A stretch of 36,317 nt of DNA from positions 1 to 36,317 of the forward strand of contig NZ_JAIVFQ010000071.1 in assembly GCF_020829495.1 (NCBI RefSeq), given 5' to 3'. Position 1 is the first letter of the stretch. Each line of letters opens with the position of its first letter. This document shows positions 8,653-17,123 of the stretch, piece after piece. This DNA is from Nostoc favosum CHAB5714. GTDB lineage: Bacteria > Cyanobacteriota > Cyanobacteriia > Cyanobacteriales > Nostocaceae. The position numbers were made by a program, and so were the translations under genes. Under the pieces are notes generated by a model. The model was not told the origin of the DNA, made no database searches, and saw nothing but the letters and a program-made list of their open reading frames with translations.

Positions 8653-9090
8653 GTGGTTATCTCTAACAAATCAGAATACGCACTTCTAGCCCTGTTAGAG
8701 TTGGCAACCTGCTACCCTAACGGTGAAGCCCTGCAAATTCGAGAGATAGCGGCATTGCAAGACATACCGAACCGCTATTTGGAACAACTCCTAGCCACAT
8801 TAAGGCGTGGAGGTTTAATTAAAAGTATACGCGGAGCCAAAGGTGGCTATGTTCTGGCACGAGATCCCGGAAAGATTACAGTGTTAGATGCTTTTAGCTG
8901 CATGGAAGGGTCAGATATTGTTGTCTCTGATTCTGAGCCAACTCCAAACACAGTAGAAGGTGAGCTAATTCAGGAAGTCTGGCAGGAAGCCCGTCAGGCT
9001 GCTAACTCAGTTTTAGAAAAATATACACTCCAAGACCTTTGCGAACGAAGATCAATGCGAAAGCAGAAGGAACTCATGTATTACATTTAG
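8653..9090 (+). CDS. Rrf2 family transcriptional regulator without Fe-S cysteines
   Basis: 145 residues, the normal size for Rrf2 winged-helix dimeric repressors. The start is GTG (VISNKSEYALLALLELA, the classic Rrf2 opening). The helix-turn-helix spans about residues 27-50 (IREIAALQDIPNRYLEQLL) and the wing contains SIRGAKGGYVLARDP. IscR-type members use three clustered cysteines near residues 92-104 to bind [2Fe-2S]. Here the Cys residues are only at positions 20, 83 and about 130, so a cluster sensor of IscR type is unlikely. That makes it more like CymR or other ligand- or partner-controlled members. Its target is not evident; no sulfur or Fe-S gene is adjacent. Confidence 0.9.
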   Translation: MVISNKSEYALLALLELATCYPNGEALQIREIAALQDIPNRYLEQLLATLRRGGLIKSIRGAKGGYVLARDPGKITVLDAFSCMEGSDIVVSDSEPTPNTVEGELIQEVWQEARQAANSVLEKYTLQDLCERRSMRKQKELMYYI

Positions 9091-9091
9091 A

Positions 9092-9120
9092 AAGGATGAA
9101 GTAGGAAAATTTTCATCCTT
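9092..9120 (+). terminator. Stem-loop after the Rrf2 gene
   Basis: AAGGATGAA pairs with TTCATCCTT around an 11-base loop, two bases after the Rrf2 stop. No strong T tract follows, so this may be an RNA-stabilising hairpin and not a full intrinsic terminator. Confidence 0.45.
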
Positions 9121-9152
9121 AGTATGAAACTAATAACCTGTGAGGCTGTTAT

Positions 9153-9551
9153 ATGCCTGAAGTAAATTCTCAACAGCCTATAAATAGTGCCGCTACTCTT
9201 GTGGAGAGTTATGCAGCAGGAAAACGGGACTTTAGTAAAGCGGAACTGGGTAATGCTGATTTGCAAGGCATTAACTTGAAAGGTTCTGACCTTAGTTATG
9301 CTGACTTGAGTGAAGCTAACCTGAGTGGCGCAAATTTGAGGGGAACTGATCTGAGTTTTGCCGATCTGGGTCAAGCTAATCTGAAAGATAGCGATCTGAG
9401 GGGAGCATTGTTGATGTCAGCGAATCTTCGCCAAGCCGATCTCAAAGGAACGAAGCTGGAAAAAGCAGACTACGATCGCAGCACCCATTTTCCCCAAAAT
9501 TTCGACCCAGTGAAAGCGGGTATGCAGATAAAAATAATTCGTAATTCGTAA
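9153..9551 (+). CDS. Pentapeptide-repeat protein
   Basis: 132 residues with about 16 consecutive A(D/N)Lxx pentapeptides between residues 27 and 112 (for example ADLSEANLSGANLRGTDLSF). These fold as a right-handed quadrilateral beta-helix. No transmembrane segment or extra domain is visible. GAGG seven bases before the ATG supports the start. The last residues and the stop lie inside an AATTCGT heptamer tract, so the original C terminus may have been replaced by repeat DNA. Function is unknown; the family includes gyrase-protecting and thylakoid-lumen members, but nothing here points to either. Confidence 0.9.
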   Translation: MPEVNSQQPINSAATLVESYAAGKRDFSKAELGNADLQGINLKGSDLSYADLSEANLSGANLRGTDLSFADLGQANLKDSDLRGALLMSANLRQADLKGTKLEKADYDRSTHFPQNFDPVKAGMQIKIIRNS

Positions 9552-9566
9552 TTCGTAATTCGTAAT
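9536..9566. repeat. AATTCGT STRR overlapping a gene end
   Basis: About four AATTCGT heptamers. The pentapeptide-repeat gene stops inside the tract (TAA at 9549-9551). Confidence 0.85.
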
Positions 9567-9740
9567 GACGCTTCTACGTAGATAACGTAATTAAGTTTTG
9601 TAACGGGTATTTATACTAAGGATTTCGGGCAACGCATAATTAATTATCATCAAATGTCTATTGTACTTGCCTTAAGATAGAAGATTTTTCTGCCAAAAGA
9701 TGTTGTATTTTGGTAAGAAAGCCTATCTATGAGGTTGACA

Positions 9741-10226
9741 ATGGAGGCGAAAAGTGAAACCCTTAACCGACGCGCACCGCTAATTACTGCTGGAATTTTT
9801 CTTGGTGTGGGTCTTGGAGGCTTTATTGATGGAATTTTACTGCATCAGATCCTCCAGTGGCATCACATGCTCAGTAATATTCGACCTCTGAACAACACGG
9901 CGAATATAGATTTGAACATGGTATGGGATGGGTTATTTCATACCTTGGATTGGGTATTCACCGTGGTGGGACTTGTGTTGCTATGGCGTGCCGGAGGGCG
10001 TGAAGATGTTCCTTGGTCATCACAGACCTTTATTGGGTCAATATTGATTGGTACTGGATTGTTTGACTTCGTTGAAGGTTTAATTGACCATCAAATTCTC
10101 GGTATCCATCATGTAAAACCAGGCCCAAATGAGTTAGCTTGGGATTTAGGATTTCTTGCATTCGGTGCGCTACTTATTGTCATCGGCTGGATAATACTAA
10201 AAAAGTCAACAGTCATTAGTCATTAG
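9741..10226 (+). CDS. DUF2243 integral membrane protein
   Basis: 161 residues from this ATG. An ATG at 9729 is also in frame, but GAGG at 9731-9734 lies six bases before 9741 and favours the later start. Four hydrophobic segments are visible: about 12-32, 62-80, 93-112 and 130-152. Two His-rich DGxLxHQIL(Q/G)xHH motifs occur, one after the first and one after the third segment (GILLHQILQWHH; DHQILGIHH). These paired histidines are typical of DUF2243 and suggest metal or heme contact, though no function is established. The stop TAG is supplied by the first units of a TCATTAG heptamer tract. Confidence 0.88.
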   Translation: MEAKSETLNRRAPLITAGIFLGVGLGGFIDGILLHQILQWHHMLSNIRPLNNTANIDLNMVWDGLFHTLDWVFTVVGLVLLWRAGGREDVPWSSQTFIGSILIGTGLFDFVEGLIDHQILGIHHVKPGPNELAWDLGFLAFGALLIVIGWIILKKSTVISH

Positions 10227-10345
10227 TCATTAGTCATTAGTCATTAGTCATTAGTCATTGGGCATGGGGCATGGGTCAATAATCAATAGTTCTGCTCCCC
10301 CTGCTCCCCCTGCTCCCCCTGCCTCCCCACTCCCCACTCCCCCCT
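10205..10345. repeat. Compound STRR tract
   Basis: About seven GTCATTA heptamers, then GGGCATG units, then CTGCTCCCC units and CCCCACT units, ending right at the next start codon. The tract supplies both the stop of the DUF2243 gene and the whole leader of the DUF4129 gene. Confidence 0.9.
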
Positions 10346-10951
10346 ATGACAGATACTTTTGAAAAAACTAGCTGGAGTTGGCAGCTTTCTCAATTTCAAC
10401 AACAAGCGGGAGAATGGTGGGAATACCAGTTTTACCGCTTTGAACGCGCAATGCCCGAATTTCCTAGTGGATGGTCAATTAGCCCAAGGCTTGGTGAATT
10501 GCTAAAATTCCTGTTTTGGCTGGTACTAGGTTTATTTATCGCTTGCGTGGGTTGGCGATTATGGCGAGAATTCAGTCCTTATATATATTCTTGGCTGAAT
10601 AGAAGTGGTAATCTCACTGATTTTGGCGTAAAAACTCACTCTAGTGAGTCATCCATAGCCCTTCTGTTGGAGCGATCGCAACAATTTTACCGTCAAGGAA
10701 ACTACCGTGAAGCTTGCCGTTGTCTCTATTTAGCAATGTTGCAGCAGTTGCATCAAAACGCGATCGCACCCCACAAACTCAGTCGCACTGATGGAGAATA
10801 TCTGCAATTGCTGCGATCGTCTGTGACTCCTATACAGCCTTATGAGACTTTAATTACCACTCACGAGCAATTATATTTTGGTAATGCCGAGATTTTGCCA
10901 GACAATTATGAGCAGTGTCGGCAAGCTTATCGGGAAATCTCCCCAGATTGA
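10346..10951 (+). CDS. DUF4129 domain membrane protein
   Basis: 201 residues. There is one membrane segment at about residues 53-75 (LKFLFWLVLGLFIACVGW). The C-terminal soluble domain from about 105 carries the DUF4129 signature: LLERSQQFYRQGNYREACRCLY, the LSRTDGEYLQLL region and a final YETL..HEQLYFG block. DUF4129 is often found at the end of transglutaminase-like membrane proteins or in small operons with DUF4350, but neither is next to it here. An STRR tract directly upstream leaves no ribosome binding site. Function is unknown. Confidence 0.85.
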   Translation: MTDTFEKTSWSWQLSQFQQQAGEWWEYQFYRFERAMPEFPSGWSISPRLGELLKFLFWLVLGLFIACVGWRLWREFSPYIYSWLNRSGNLTDFGVKTHSSESSIALLLERSQQFYRQGNYREACRCLYLAMLQQLHQNAIAPHKLSRTDGEYLQLLRSSVTPIQPYETLITTHEQLYFGNAEILPDNYEQCRQAYREISPD

Positions 10952-11019
10952 AGAGAAGGAAGAAATTCCTAACTCAACTGTACTGTGCAATGGTCGGCAG
11001 TTTTACCCAATACTATAAA

Positions 11020-11056
11020 AAAATAGAGCAGTTGCACTGTAATACAACTGCTCTAA
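11020..11056 (-). terminator. Intrinsic terminator of ndhH
   Basis: TAGAGCAGTTG (11024-11034) pairs perfectly with CAACTGCTCTA (11045-11055). Read on the minus strand, the hairpin is followed by a run of seven T. It lies about 25 bases after the ndhH stop. Confidence 0.85.
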
Positions 11057-11078
11057 AAACTACCAAGGTAGATATTTA

Positions 11079-12263
11079 CTACCTATCCACAGACCCCATG
11101 ATTACGTCAACACTGCCGAGAATCACCACAATATCTGCAACTTTCATGCCCCGCAGTAAATGTGGGACAATCTGAAGGTTGTTAAAATCTGCTGCGCGAA
11201 TCTTCCAACGTGCAGGGAAGACGTTATCATCGCCAACCAAATAAATTCCCAATTCACCTTTGCCACTTTCTACACGAGAGTAGATTTCACCCTTGGGAAT
11301 CTTGAAAGTGGGGGAAACTTTTTTGCCGATGAATTGGTAATCGAATGCGTCCCACTCGGATTTTTTACCTGCGGCTAAACGCTTGGCTTCCAGATTTTCG
11401 TAAGGGCCGCCAGGAAGTCCTTTAATTGCTTGGCGAATAATCTTCACAGATTCGCGCATTTCCCGCATCCGCACCACGTAACGGGCAAAGCAATCACCGG
11501 CGGTTTCCCACTGTACATCCCAGTCGAAATCGTCGTAACATTCGTAATGGTCAACTTTTCGTAAATCCCATTGCACACCAGATGCGCGTAACATTGGGCC
11601 AGAAAGTCCCCAGTTAATTGCTTCTTCACGGGTGATAGTACCAATACCCTCAACACGTCGCCGGAAGATGGGGTTATCGGTTACTAAGCGTTCGTACTCA
11701 TCAACTTTGGGCAATAGGTAGTCGCAGAATTCTAGACACTTATCTACCCAACCGTAAGGCAAATCGGCTGCTACTCCACCAACGCGGAAGTAGTTGTTAT
11801 TCACCATCCGATAACCTGTGGCGGCTTCCCACAAATCATAAATCATCTCCCGTTCCCGGAACTGGTAGAAGAAGGGAGTTTGTGCGCCTACGTCAGCGAG
11901 GAAGGGGCCAAACCACAGCAAGTGGTTAGCGATGCGGTTCAACTCCAGCATGATGACGCGGATGTAGCTAGCACGTTTGGGGACAGCAACACCTGCAAGC
12001 TTTTCTGGGGCGTTGACAGTGACGGCTTCGTTGAACATTCCCGCCGCGTAGTCCCAGCGACTAACGTAAGGGACGTACATTACATTAGTACGGTTCTCAG
12101 CGATTTTTTCCATTCCCCGGTGCAAATAGCCGATAACCGGTTCACAGTCAACAACATCCTCGCCATCCAGAGTCATGATTAGCCGCAGAACCCCGTGCAT
12201 TGAGGGGTGGTGTGGCCCCATGTTTAGCACCATTGGTTCAGTGCGGGTTTCTAGTCTGGTCAT
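11079..12263 (-). CDS. ndhH: NAD(P)H-quinone oxidoreductase subunit H (NDH-1, 49 kDa homologue)
   Basis: 394 residues from the ATG at 12263, exactly the usual cyanobacterial length; the frame stays open 18 codons further but lacks homology there. NdhH is a peripheral-arm subunit of thylakoid NDH-1, facing the quinone site, in cyclic electron flow, respiration and CO2 uptake. Conserved blocks are GPHHPSMHGVLR (16-27), GYLHRGMEKIAENRT (45-59), SRWDY (68-72), NELNRIANHLLWFG, TPFFYQFRERE, the RASGVQWDLR block and the C-terminal GSVDVIMGSVDR. The gene stands alone with its own terminator, as is common for ndhH in cyanobacteria. A MidA-type methyltransferase, whose mitochondrial relative modifies the NdhH homologue, lies at 25822 on the other strand. 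Confidence 0.97.
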   Translation of the reverse strand: MTRLETRTEPMVLNMGPHHPSMHGVLRLIMTLDGEDVVDCEPVIGYLHRGMEKIAENRTNVMYVPYVSRWDYAAGMFNEAVTVNAPEKLAGVAVPKRASYIRVIMLELNRIANHLLWFGPFLADVGAQTPFFYQFREREMIYDLWEAATGYRMVNNNYFRVGGVAADLPYGWVDKCLEFCDYLLPKVDEYERLVTDNPIFRRRVEGIGTITREEAINWGLSGPMLRASGVQWDLRKVDHYECYDDFDWDVQWETAGDCFARYVVRMREMRESVKIIRQAIKGLPGGPYENLEAKRLAAGKKSEWDAFDYQFIGKKVSPTFKIPKGEIYSRVESGKGELGIYLVGDDNVFPARWKIRAADFNNLQIVPHLLRGMKVADIVVILGSVDVIMGSVDR

Positions 12264-12625
12264 AGATTTCGTGTTCTCCGTTCGTGAAAATTTTGAATTG
12301 AATCGCCCAGATGCCAACCAGACCCGATTTATCTAGTTTGCCAAAATGAGGTTTGTAGGGGCAATCTATATAATTAGGACTCTACAGGGTTATGTTGGAG
12401 AGAGGATAGCAGCAAAGGAGTTGTAATTGATGTTTCATTTCGTTGCACCTCTTCAATTATTATAGGGAAGCTTGATATGCAAGGGATTGAGGCACAGGTT
12501 TTTTTCATGTAATCTCTTTTTGCACTTAAAATTCTGATGTTATTAAATCCTGTTCAATCTTGTATAAGTTAGTGTCTAAGCAGAATGGTACGTATTATAA
12601 AACTTTAAACAAAACATAGTCATAT
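12264..12625. other. Intergenic region between ndhH and the TnpB element
   Basis: Leader and promoter of ndhH (minus strand) and then AT-rich sequence up to the left side of the TnpB element. I see no gene. The left boundary of the mobile element must lie in about 12540-12625 but is not marked by an obvious terminal repeat. Confidence 0.45.
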
Positions 12626-12778
12626 CTAATCGGATATAGTCTTTTCGTCAGGTTTAGGCAGTTGTGCAATCCATGCCCTAACTACATCAGAATTTGACAC
12701 TCCCCTTTTATCAGCTTCTTGTTGCAACTGTAATAATTCATATTCTGTTACTCTTACAACTAACCTTTTATCTCTCAT
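12626..12778 (-). CDS. Small ribbon-helix-helix-like protein divergent from tnpB
   Basis: 50 residues, beginning MRDKRLVVRVTEYELLQLQQ. The opening beta-strand (RLVVRVT) followed by two predicted helices (EYELLQLQQEADKRG and SNSDVVRAWIAQL) matches the short RHH (CopG/MobC-like) layout. It starts 39 bases from tnpB on the opposite strand, so the two share a promoter region, and an autoregulatory or tnpB-repressing role is possible. This is inference: I recognise the fold pattern, not a named family. The stop lies at 12626-12628. Confidence 0.6.
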   Translation of the reverse strand: MRDKRLVVRVTEYELLQLQQEADKRGVSNSDVVRAWIAQLPKPDEKTISD

Positions 12779-12817
12779 TGTGTATTACCATTTGGTTACA
12801 CACTATCTTATAACACA

Positions 12818-14122
12818 ATGCAGTTAGTCGAGCAGCGCATTATCAAAAAAAGCAATCCGGCTTGGGGGCAGATAGATGCAATGTCATTCGCTGCTAAAAA
12901 CCTGTGGAATGTTGCTAACTTTCTCCTTCGTCAATCATTCATTTACGGGCATAGTGTGCCGTCTTACAACTCAATGGACAAGTTAATGCAGCCAAGTTTG
13001 GAGTACAAAGCACTACCATCTAAGGTTGCACAGCAAGTCTTGAGATTATTGGGCAAATCATGGGAAGGTTATTTCGCTGCGATCGCCCAATATAAATTAG
13101 ATAAGAGTAGGTTTACAGGTAGACCAAAAATACCGGGATATAAAGCTTATGATGGGCGATGTGTTTTAATTTTTAGTGAGCAATCTACATCAAAAAAGGT
13201 ATTTAAAAAGTCAGGGCAAATTAAACTCACCAGTATTGACTACAATTTTGACACGCAGATAAAGCAGTCAGATTATTGTCAGTCCCGGATTGTGCCAAAA
13301 ATTGACCACTATGTTTTAGAAATAGTTTATGAGGTTAGCGACCATGAATTGAGTGAGGCAGCCCCCGTCTTGGCAGTTCCCGTCGATGGGGGACTGCCGA
13401 ACCCGGAGGGTCAGAGTACAGAACGCATTGCAGCAATTGACTTCGGGATTGATAATTTGATGGCGGTAACATCAAACGTGCCAGGATTTAAACCTGTTCT
13501 CGTTAACGGTCGTCCACTCAAAAGCATGAATCAATTCTTCTCTTCAAAACGTGCTACATTGCAACGCCGCAGTGGGGTTAGGACATCCAGAAGGATTAAA
13601 CACCTGACCACTAAGCGTAACTTCAAAGTCAGAAATTATTTACACCGTGCATCTAATTATGTGATTCAACTACTCATGGAGTTAGGAGTTACAAAATTAG
13701 TCGTTGGTCAAAATTATGACTGGAAGCGCAGCGTTAATATCGGCAAGATAAATAATCAAGCCTTCGTGTCGATACCTCACGGACAGTTGATTGATATGCT
13801 CACCTATAAAGGCAACAGAGTAGGGATTGATATTATTGTTCGGGAAGAATCCTACACCAGCCAATCCAGCTTTCTTGATGGTGATTTTATCCCTGACTAT
13901 GGCAGTAAGCCACATGACTGGAAGCCATCAGGTAAGCGGATATGCAGAGGGTTGTACCGGACTAAATCTGGACGACTCTGCAATGCTGATATTAACGGCA
14001 GCTACAACATACTTACAAAAGAATTCCCCAATGCCTTTGGGACAGGGGATAGAGAGGTCTTAGTTGACCCAATTCGGGTAAATCTAAATGGTTTTATAGC
14101 CAAAAGCTTGACCCCATTTTAG
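12818..14122 (+). CDS. tnpB: TnpB RNA-guided nuclease (IS200/IS605-type), rearranged active site
   Basis: 434 residues. Architecture: an N-terminal wedge/REC part (1 to about 200), then RuvC split into three. RuvC-I is AIDFGIDNLMAV with Asp208. RuvC-II is KLVVGQNYDWKRSVNIGK, where canonical TnpB has Glu but Gly297 stands. RuvC-III is RLCNADINGSYN with Asp391. A Glu pair, E343/E344 in REESYTSQSSF, lies 46-47 residues after Gly297 and probably supplies the acidic ligand, as described for Fanzors and a TnpB subset. The CxxC...CxxC zinc finger is missing: TSQSSFLDGD replaces TSQxCSxCG. No TnpA is adjacent, so it is a TnpB-only element. The omega-RNA would be expected from the gene's 3' end and downstream. 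Full length with all acidic residues present suggests it is intact. Confidence 0.93.
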   Translation: MQLVEQRIIKKSNPAWGQIDAMSFAAKNLWNVANFLLRQSFIYGHSVPSYNSMDKLMQPSLEYKALPSKVAQQVLRLLGKSWEGYFAAIAQYKLDKSRFTGRPKIPGYKAYDGRCVLIFSEQSTSKKVFKKSGQIKLTSIDYNFDTQIKQSDYCQSRIVPKIDHYVLEIVYEVSDHELSEAAPVLAVPVDGGLPNPEGQSTERIAAIDFGIDNLMAVTSNVPGFKPVLVNGRPLKSMNQFFSSKRATLQRRSGVRTSRRIKHLTTKRNFKVRNYLHRASNYVIQLLMELGVTKLVVGQNYDWKRSVNIGKINNQAFVSIPHGQLIDMLTYKGNRVGIDIIVREESYTSQSSFLDGDFIPDYGSKPHDWKPSGKRICRGLYRTKSGRLCNADINGSYNILTKEFPNAFGTGDREVLVDPIRVNLNGFIAKSLTPF

Positions 14123-14289
14123 ATGCCTTAAAAGTTCTGTGAAGGAATGGTAATTTCTAAAAAGCCATGTCTGACTATATTTGACTATACAGAACTGAAC
14201 TATACAGCCAACAGCTATTTAGATTTTTGAAGAAGAATTCAGAAGTCAGAATACAGGAGTCAATTTATTTATCAAAAATAAAATTAAAG

Positions 14290-15189
14290 ATGAAATCAGA
14301 TTCACAAACACCGCTAGATTTACAAGAACTGGCTTTCTCCCATATTTCCGTTTTGGGTCGGGAGGTAATTGAGGGTTTGGCGGTGCGTCCAGGCGGGCAT
14401 TATTTAGATGTGACGGTAGGCTCAGGTGGTCACAGTCGCCTGATCTTAGAAGCTGCGGCGGATGTGCGGGTAACAGCAGTTGACCAAGATGAAGATGCTT
14501 TAGCCGCCGCGCAAAAGAATTTAGGTGAATATAGCGATCGCATACAATTTATTTATAGCAATTTTGCTGACTACGAGTTTCCCCCTAACACTTTCGATGG
14601 TATTTTAGCCGATTTGGGGGTGAGTTCTTACCATCTAGATCAAGCAGAACGAGGTTTCAGCTTTCGCCAAGCTGCAAATTTGGATATGCGAATGGATCGA
14701 GGGCGATCGCTAACTGCTGCTGATGTGATTAATAATTGGGATGAAGCAGAATTAGCAGATATTTTCTTTAAATACGGTGAGGAGAGATTATCGCGGCGCA
14801 TTGCTCGTCGTATTGTAGAACGGCGACCGTTGCACACGACTACAGAATTGGCTGATGCGATCGCTTCTTCAGTTCCCCCCAAATACCGTTATGGGAGAAT
14901 TCACCCCGCTACCCGTGTTTTTCAAGCTCTGCGAATTGTCGTCAATGATGAGTTAAAATCCCTAGAAACCTTTTTGGATAAAGCACCAAATGCCCTTGTC
15001 CCTGGTGGCAGAATTGCAATTATCAGTTTTCACAGCCTGGAAGACCGCCCAGTGAAACATGGTTTAAGAAATTCACCTTTATTAAAGGTCTTGACAAAAA
15101 AACCGATTATTGCTCAAGAAGAGGAAATTGGGAAAAATCCGCGATCGCGATCGGCCAAGTTGAGGATAGCAGAGAAAAAGCAGGAGTAA
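14290..15189 (+). CDS. rsmH: 16S rRNA (cytosine(1402)-N4)-methyltransferase
   Basis: 299 residues from ATG 14290. The frame extends upstream to 14227, but those codons are repeat-like (GAAGTCAGAAT units) and outside the family. RsmH uses SAM to methylate N4 of C1402 in the ribosomal P site. Visible motifs are FSHISVLGREV near the N terminus, SAM motif YLDVTVGSGGHS, FDGILADLGVSSYHLDQ, the RGFSFR block, GRIHPATRVFQALRI, and FHSLEDRPVK near the C terminus. In many bacteria rsmH opens the dcw cell-division cluster; here, as usual in cyanobacteria, it is isolated. Confidence 0.95.
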   Translation: MKSDSQTPLDLQELAFSHISVLGREVIEGLAVRPGGHYLDVTVGSGGHSRLILEAAADVRVTAVDQDEDALAAAQKNLGEYSDRIQFIYSNFADYEFPPNTFDGILADLGVSSYHLDQAERGFSFRQAANLDMRMDRGRSLTAADVINNWDEAELADIFFKYGEERLSRRIARRIVERRPLHTTTELADAIASSVPPKYRYGRIHPATRVFQALRIVVNDELKSLETFLDKAPNALVPGGRIAIISFHSLEDRPVKHGLRNSPLLKVLTKKPIIAQEEEIGKNPRSRSAKLRIAEKKQE

Positions 15190-15529
15190 TATCAACCTGC
15201 GATAGTCTTACGGCAAAGGCTTTGGCATTCCTTAATTGCAGTATGAATTACTCTGGTACCTTTTTCAAAATGCTGAGGCTCATAGCCAAAGTCCACTCAA
15301 GTGGACTCAAAGCCTTGCTCAGTATTCTTTTAGAAGGCTTCAGCTATGAAACCCATAAATTCATTCTGAAGCGGTTGTTGGGAGTAGGGCAATATCTCAG
15401 TAAGTCTACTTATGCGCTTTTTGGCAAGTTTTTTGTGATATATGTTTAGACATTAGCCGTAAATTTGTGGGCGTACTTATGTACTATATTTGTAAAACAT
15501 ATATTGCGTAACACAGAGAAAATCAAAAA
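15190..15529. other. Intergenic region with a decayed fold-back element
   Basis: Contains the MITE-like copy at 15273-15374. The open frame across it (15222-15449) is made of repeat sequence and is not a gene. The final 60 bases are AT-rich (TATATTTGTAAAACATATA) and probably hold the promoter of the next operon. Confidence 0.5.
15273..15374. mobile_element. MITE-like element, divergent copy
   Basis: Starts CTGAGGCTCATAGCC, contains AAGTCCACTCAAGTGGACT, and ends ATTCATTCTGAAGCGG. In reverse orientation these match the interior of the element at 28545-28665, with many changes, so it is an older copy. Confidence 0.6.
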
Positions 15530-16456
15530 ATGAGCATAATAATCCAATCTTTTCCCTTCTACAACAGGTATGTAGGTGTTAAGCACGACGTGCGGATATA
15601 TTCTGATGAAAAGGGTGGGAATAGCAAAATAGTATTAGAAGATGTTGTATTAATACTGTTAGCGCAACCAAGAAAACCAGCCGATACCAATGAAGCGATC
15701 GCTATTACAAAAGAAAAGATTGAACTAGCCAGTATAACACCAACTGATTTTGACGGCTTGCACTTAGCTACAGTAGATCAAATGGAAGAATTCTACATCT
15801 GCTGTGATGAACTTGGAGACTATGGAAAACCTACTGTTTATGAGCGCTTTGGCAAATGGTGGGTAGATATTCTTCGTGAGTTGATGGAAAAACGTTTAGC
15901 TCATATTGGCCGTTTAGTAAGTAGAGTGCCAGTGTGGGAGAAAGACTTAGATAAAACTCGAAGAATTTTTGGAGAGGAGGCCAAGAAAGAAATTGCTCTC
16001 AGAACATGGTTAGAGATGTATTACAAACTAAGTGTTGATTGGATGGTCACAATTATTACTTTTAAAACAAGAAATAAAATGTCTCACCTTTATAGAGGAA
16101 CTACTGGAGAGGTTCCAAATAACATCAACTCTAGTAATGAAAATGACCGAAGGGGAAACAACGTTTACACTCCTGAGACTTTGGTATTAATCGCACCGGA
16201 AGTAGAAAACCTGTTAGACAATCCCAAAAAATTACTGGAAGATGCTGCTGAAAATATTAAAAAATCCGATAAATTAAAAGAAGAAAGAAACCAAGTGAAA
16301 ACATTGAGATTGGAAGGAAAGTCAGATGACGAAATTATCGAGCAGATATGGAAAGTAACCCCACAATCAAATCTGGCAGAAGCAGAGGAAGAGGGTGAAT
16401 ATAGAAATTACCAATACGAGTTATTAAAAGTTTTTGTGGAATTTATTAAAAAGTAA
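15530..16456 (+). CDS. Unrecognised hypothetical protein, first gene of a two-gene operon
   Basis: 308 residues, soluble and predicted mostly helical, with no signal peptide or membrane segment. Notable stretches are an N-terminal beta-like region (RYVGVKHDVRIYSD), a Trp-rich block (RFGKWWVDILREL) near residue 110, and a highly charged Lys/Glu tail from about 245 with a short helix-turn-helix-like piece (LRLEGKSDDEIIEQIWKV, typical of Hin-like small DNA-binding helices). I do not recognise the family. The stop is two bases before the next start, so both genes are co-transcribed and probably coupled. The AT-rich, AAA/GAA-heavy codon use differs from the rsmH and argD neighbours, which suggests transfer. 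Confidence 0.7.
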   Translation: MSIIIQSFPFYNRYVGVKHDVRIYSDEKGGNSKIVLEDVVLILLAQPRKPADTNEAIAITKEKIELASITPTDFDGLHLATVDQMEEFYICCDELGDYGKPTVYERFGKWWVDILRELMEKRLAHIGRLVSRVPVWEKDLDKTRRIFGEEAKKEIALRTWLEMYYKLSVDWMVTIITFKTRNKMSHLYRGTTGEVPNNINSSNENDRRGNNVYTPETLVLIAPEVENLLDNPKKLLEDAAENIKKSDKLKEERNQVKTLRLEGKSDDEIIEQIWKVTPQSNLAEAEEEGEYRNYQYELLKVFVEFIKK

Positions 16457-16458
16457 AT

Positions 16459-16863
16459 ATGTTATTACAAGAAAAAGTTATTGGTTTGTTAGAGTCACGA
16501 CAGTTAAAACCTGAGAAACGAAGAATAGGAGGTAAATTAGACCTAGTAGTAAAACTAAATGATAATTATACTTTCACTATTCGAGAGCATAAAATAAAGC
16601 CTGGATACCTATACGCTAATCTTAAAAATGGAGATGTGTTGACGGAATGGGTTGAACTCGATGAAGTGTCTTTACCTCTTGCTATTGATTACGTATACAG
16701 TTTTGCTAAACCAAATATAAAACCGAGTTTGCTGAGTAAACGAACTGTATTTTGGTGTACAAGTATTATCTGTTTTCTTGTTTTAACAGGTATGTCTGTT
16801 TATCTTATTGCGAAAAAGACAAGTACCTGTAATTGTCAACAATCTACTTCATCCTTAAAATAA
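16459..16863 (+). CDS. Unrecognised tail-anchored membrane protein, second gene of operon
   Basis: 134 residues. Residues 1-95 are soluble (an amphipathic helix, then a beta-rich part with DLVVKLNDNYTFTIREHK). Residues about 96-118 form one hydrophobic segment (VFWCTSIICFLVLTGMSVYL), followed by a short tail with three Cys (KKTSTCNCQQS). This is the layout of a C-terminally anchored protein, with most of the chain on the cytoplasmic side. The start lies two bases after the upstream stop. No family recognised. An effector/membrane-partner pair, as in some defence or stress operons, is only a hypothesis. Confidence 0.65.
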   Translation: MLLQEKVIGLLESRQLKPEKRRIGGKLDLVVKLNDNYTFTIREHKIKPGYLYANLKNGDVLTEWVELDEVSLPLAIDYVYSFAKPNIKPSLLSKRTVFWCTSIICFLVLTGMSVYLIAKKTSTCNCQQSTSSLK

Positions 16864-17123
16864 CTATTTCTTTAGATTAGGACTAAAAATCTTTAATTAG
16901 GAATCGCAGCAATTAATTTTTGCGTGTATTCCTCTTGGGGTTCACAGTTTGACTAAAAGTTGTTTGAGGCGAGTGCTGTCGTTAATCACTATGAGATGTT
17001 CAAGATGATTTTATACTTGTATATTGAAAATTTGTACTTAGAATTACTTTTGGGAAATGATATTGACTTCGCTCAAACAACGATCTGTTAATCTAGCGTT
17101 GTTGGTGAATTAAAAAATACTAG

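Noticed and set aside
15222..15449. 75-codon frame after rsmH
   Set aside because: Lies across a decayed fold-back element, whose inverted repeats account for the open frame.
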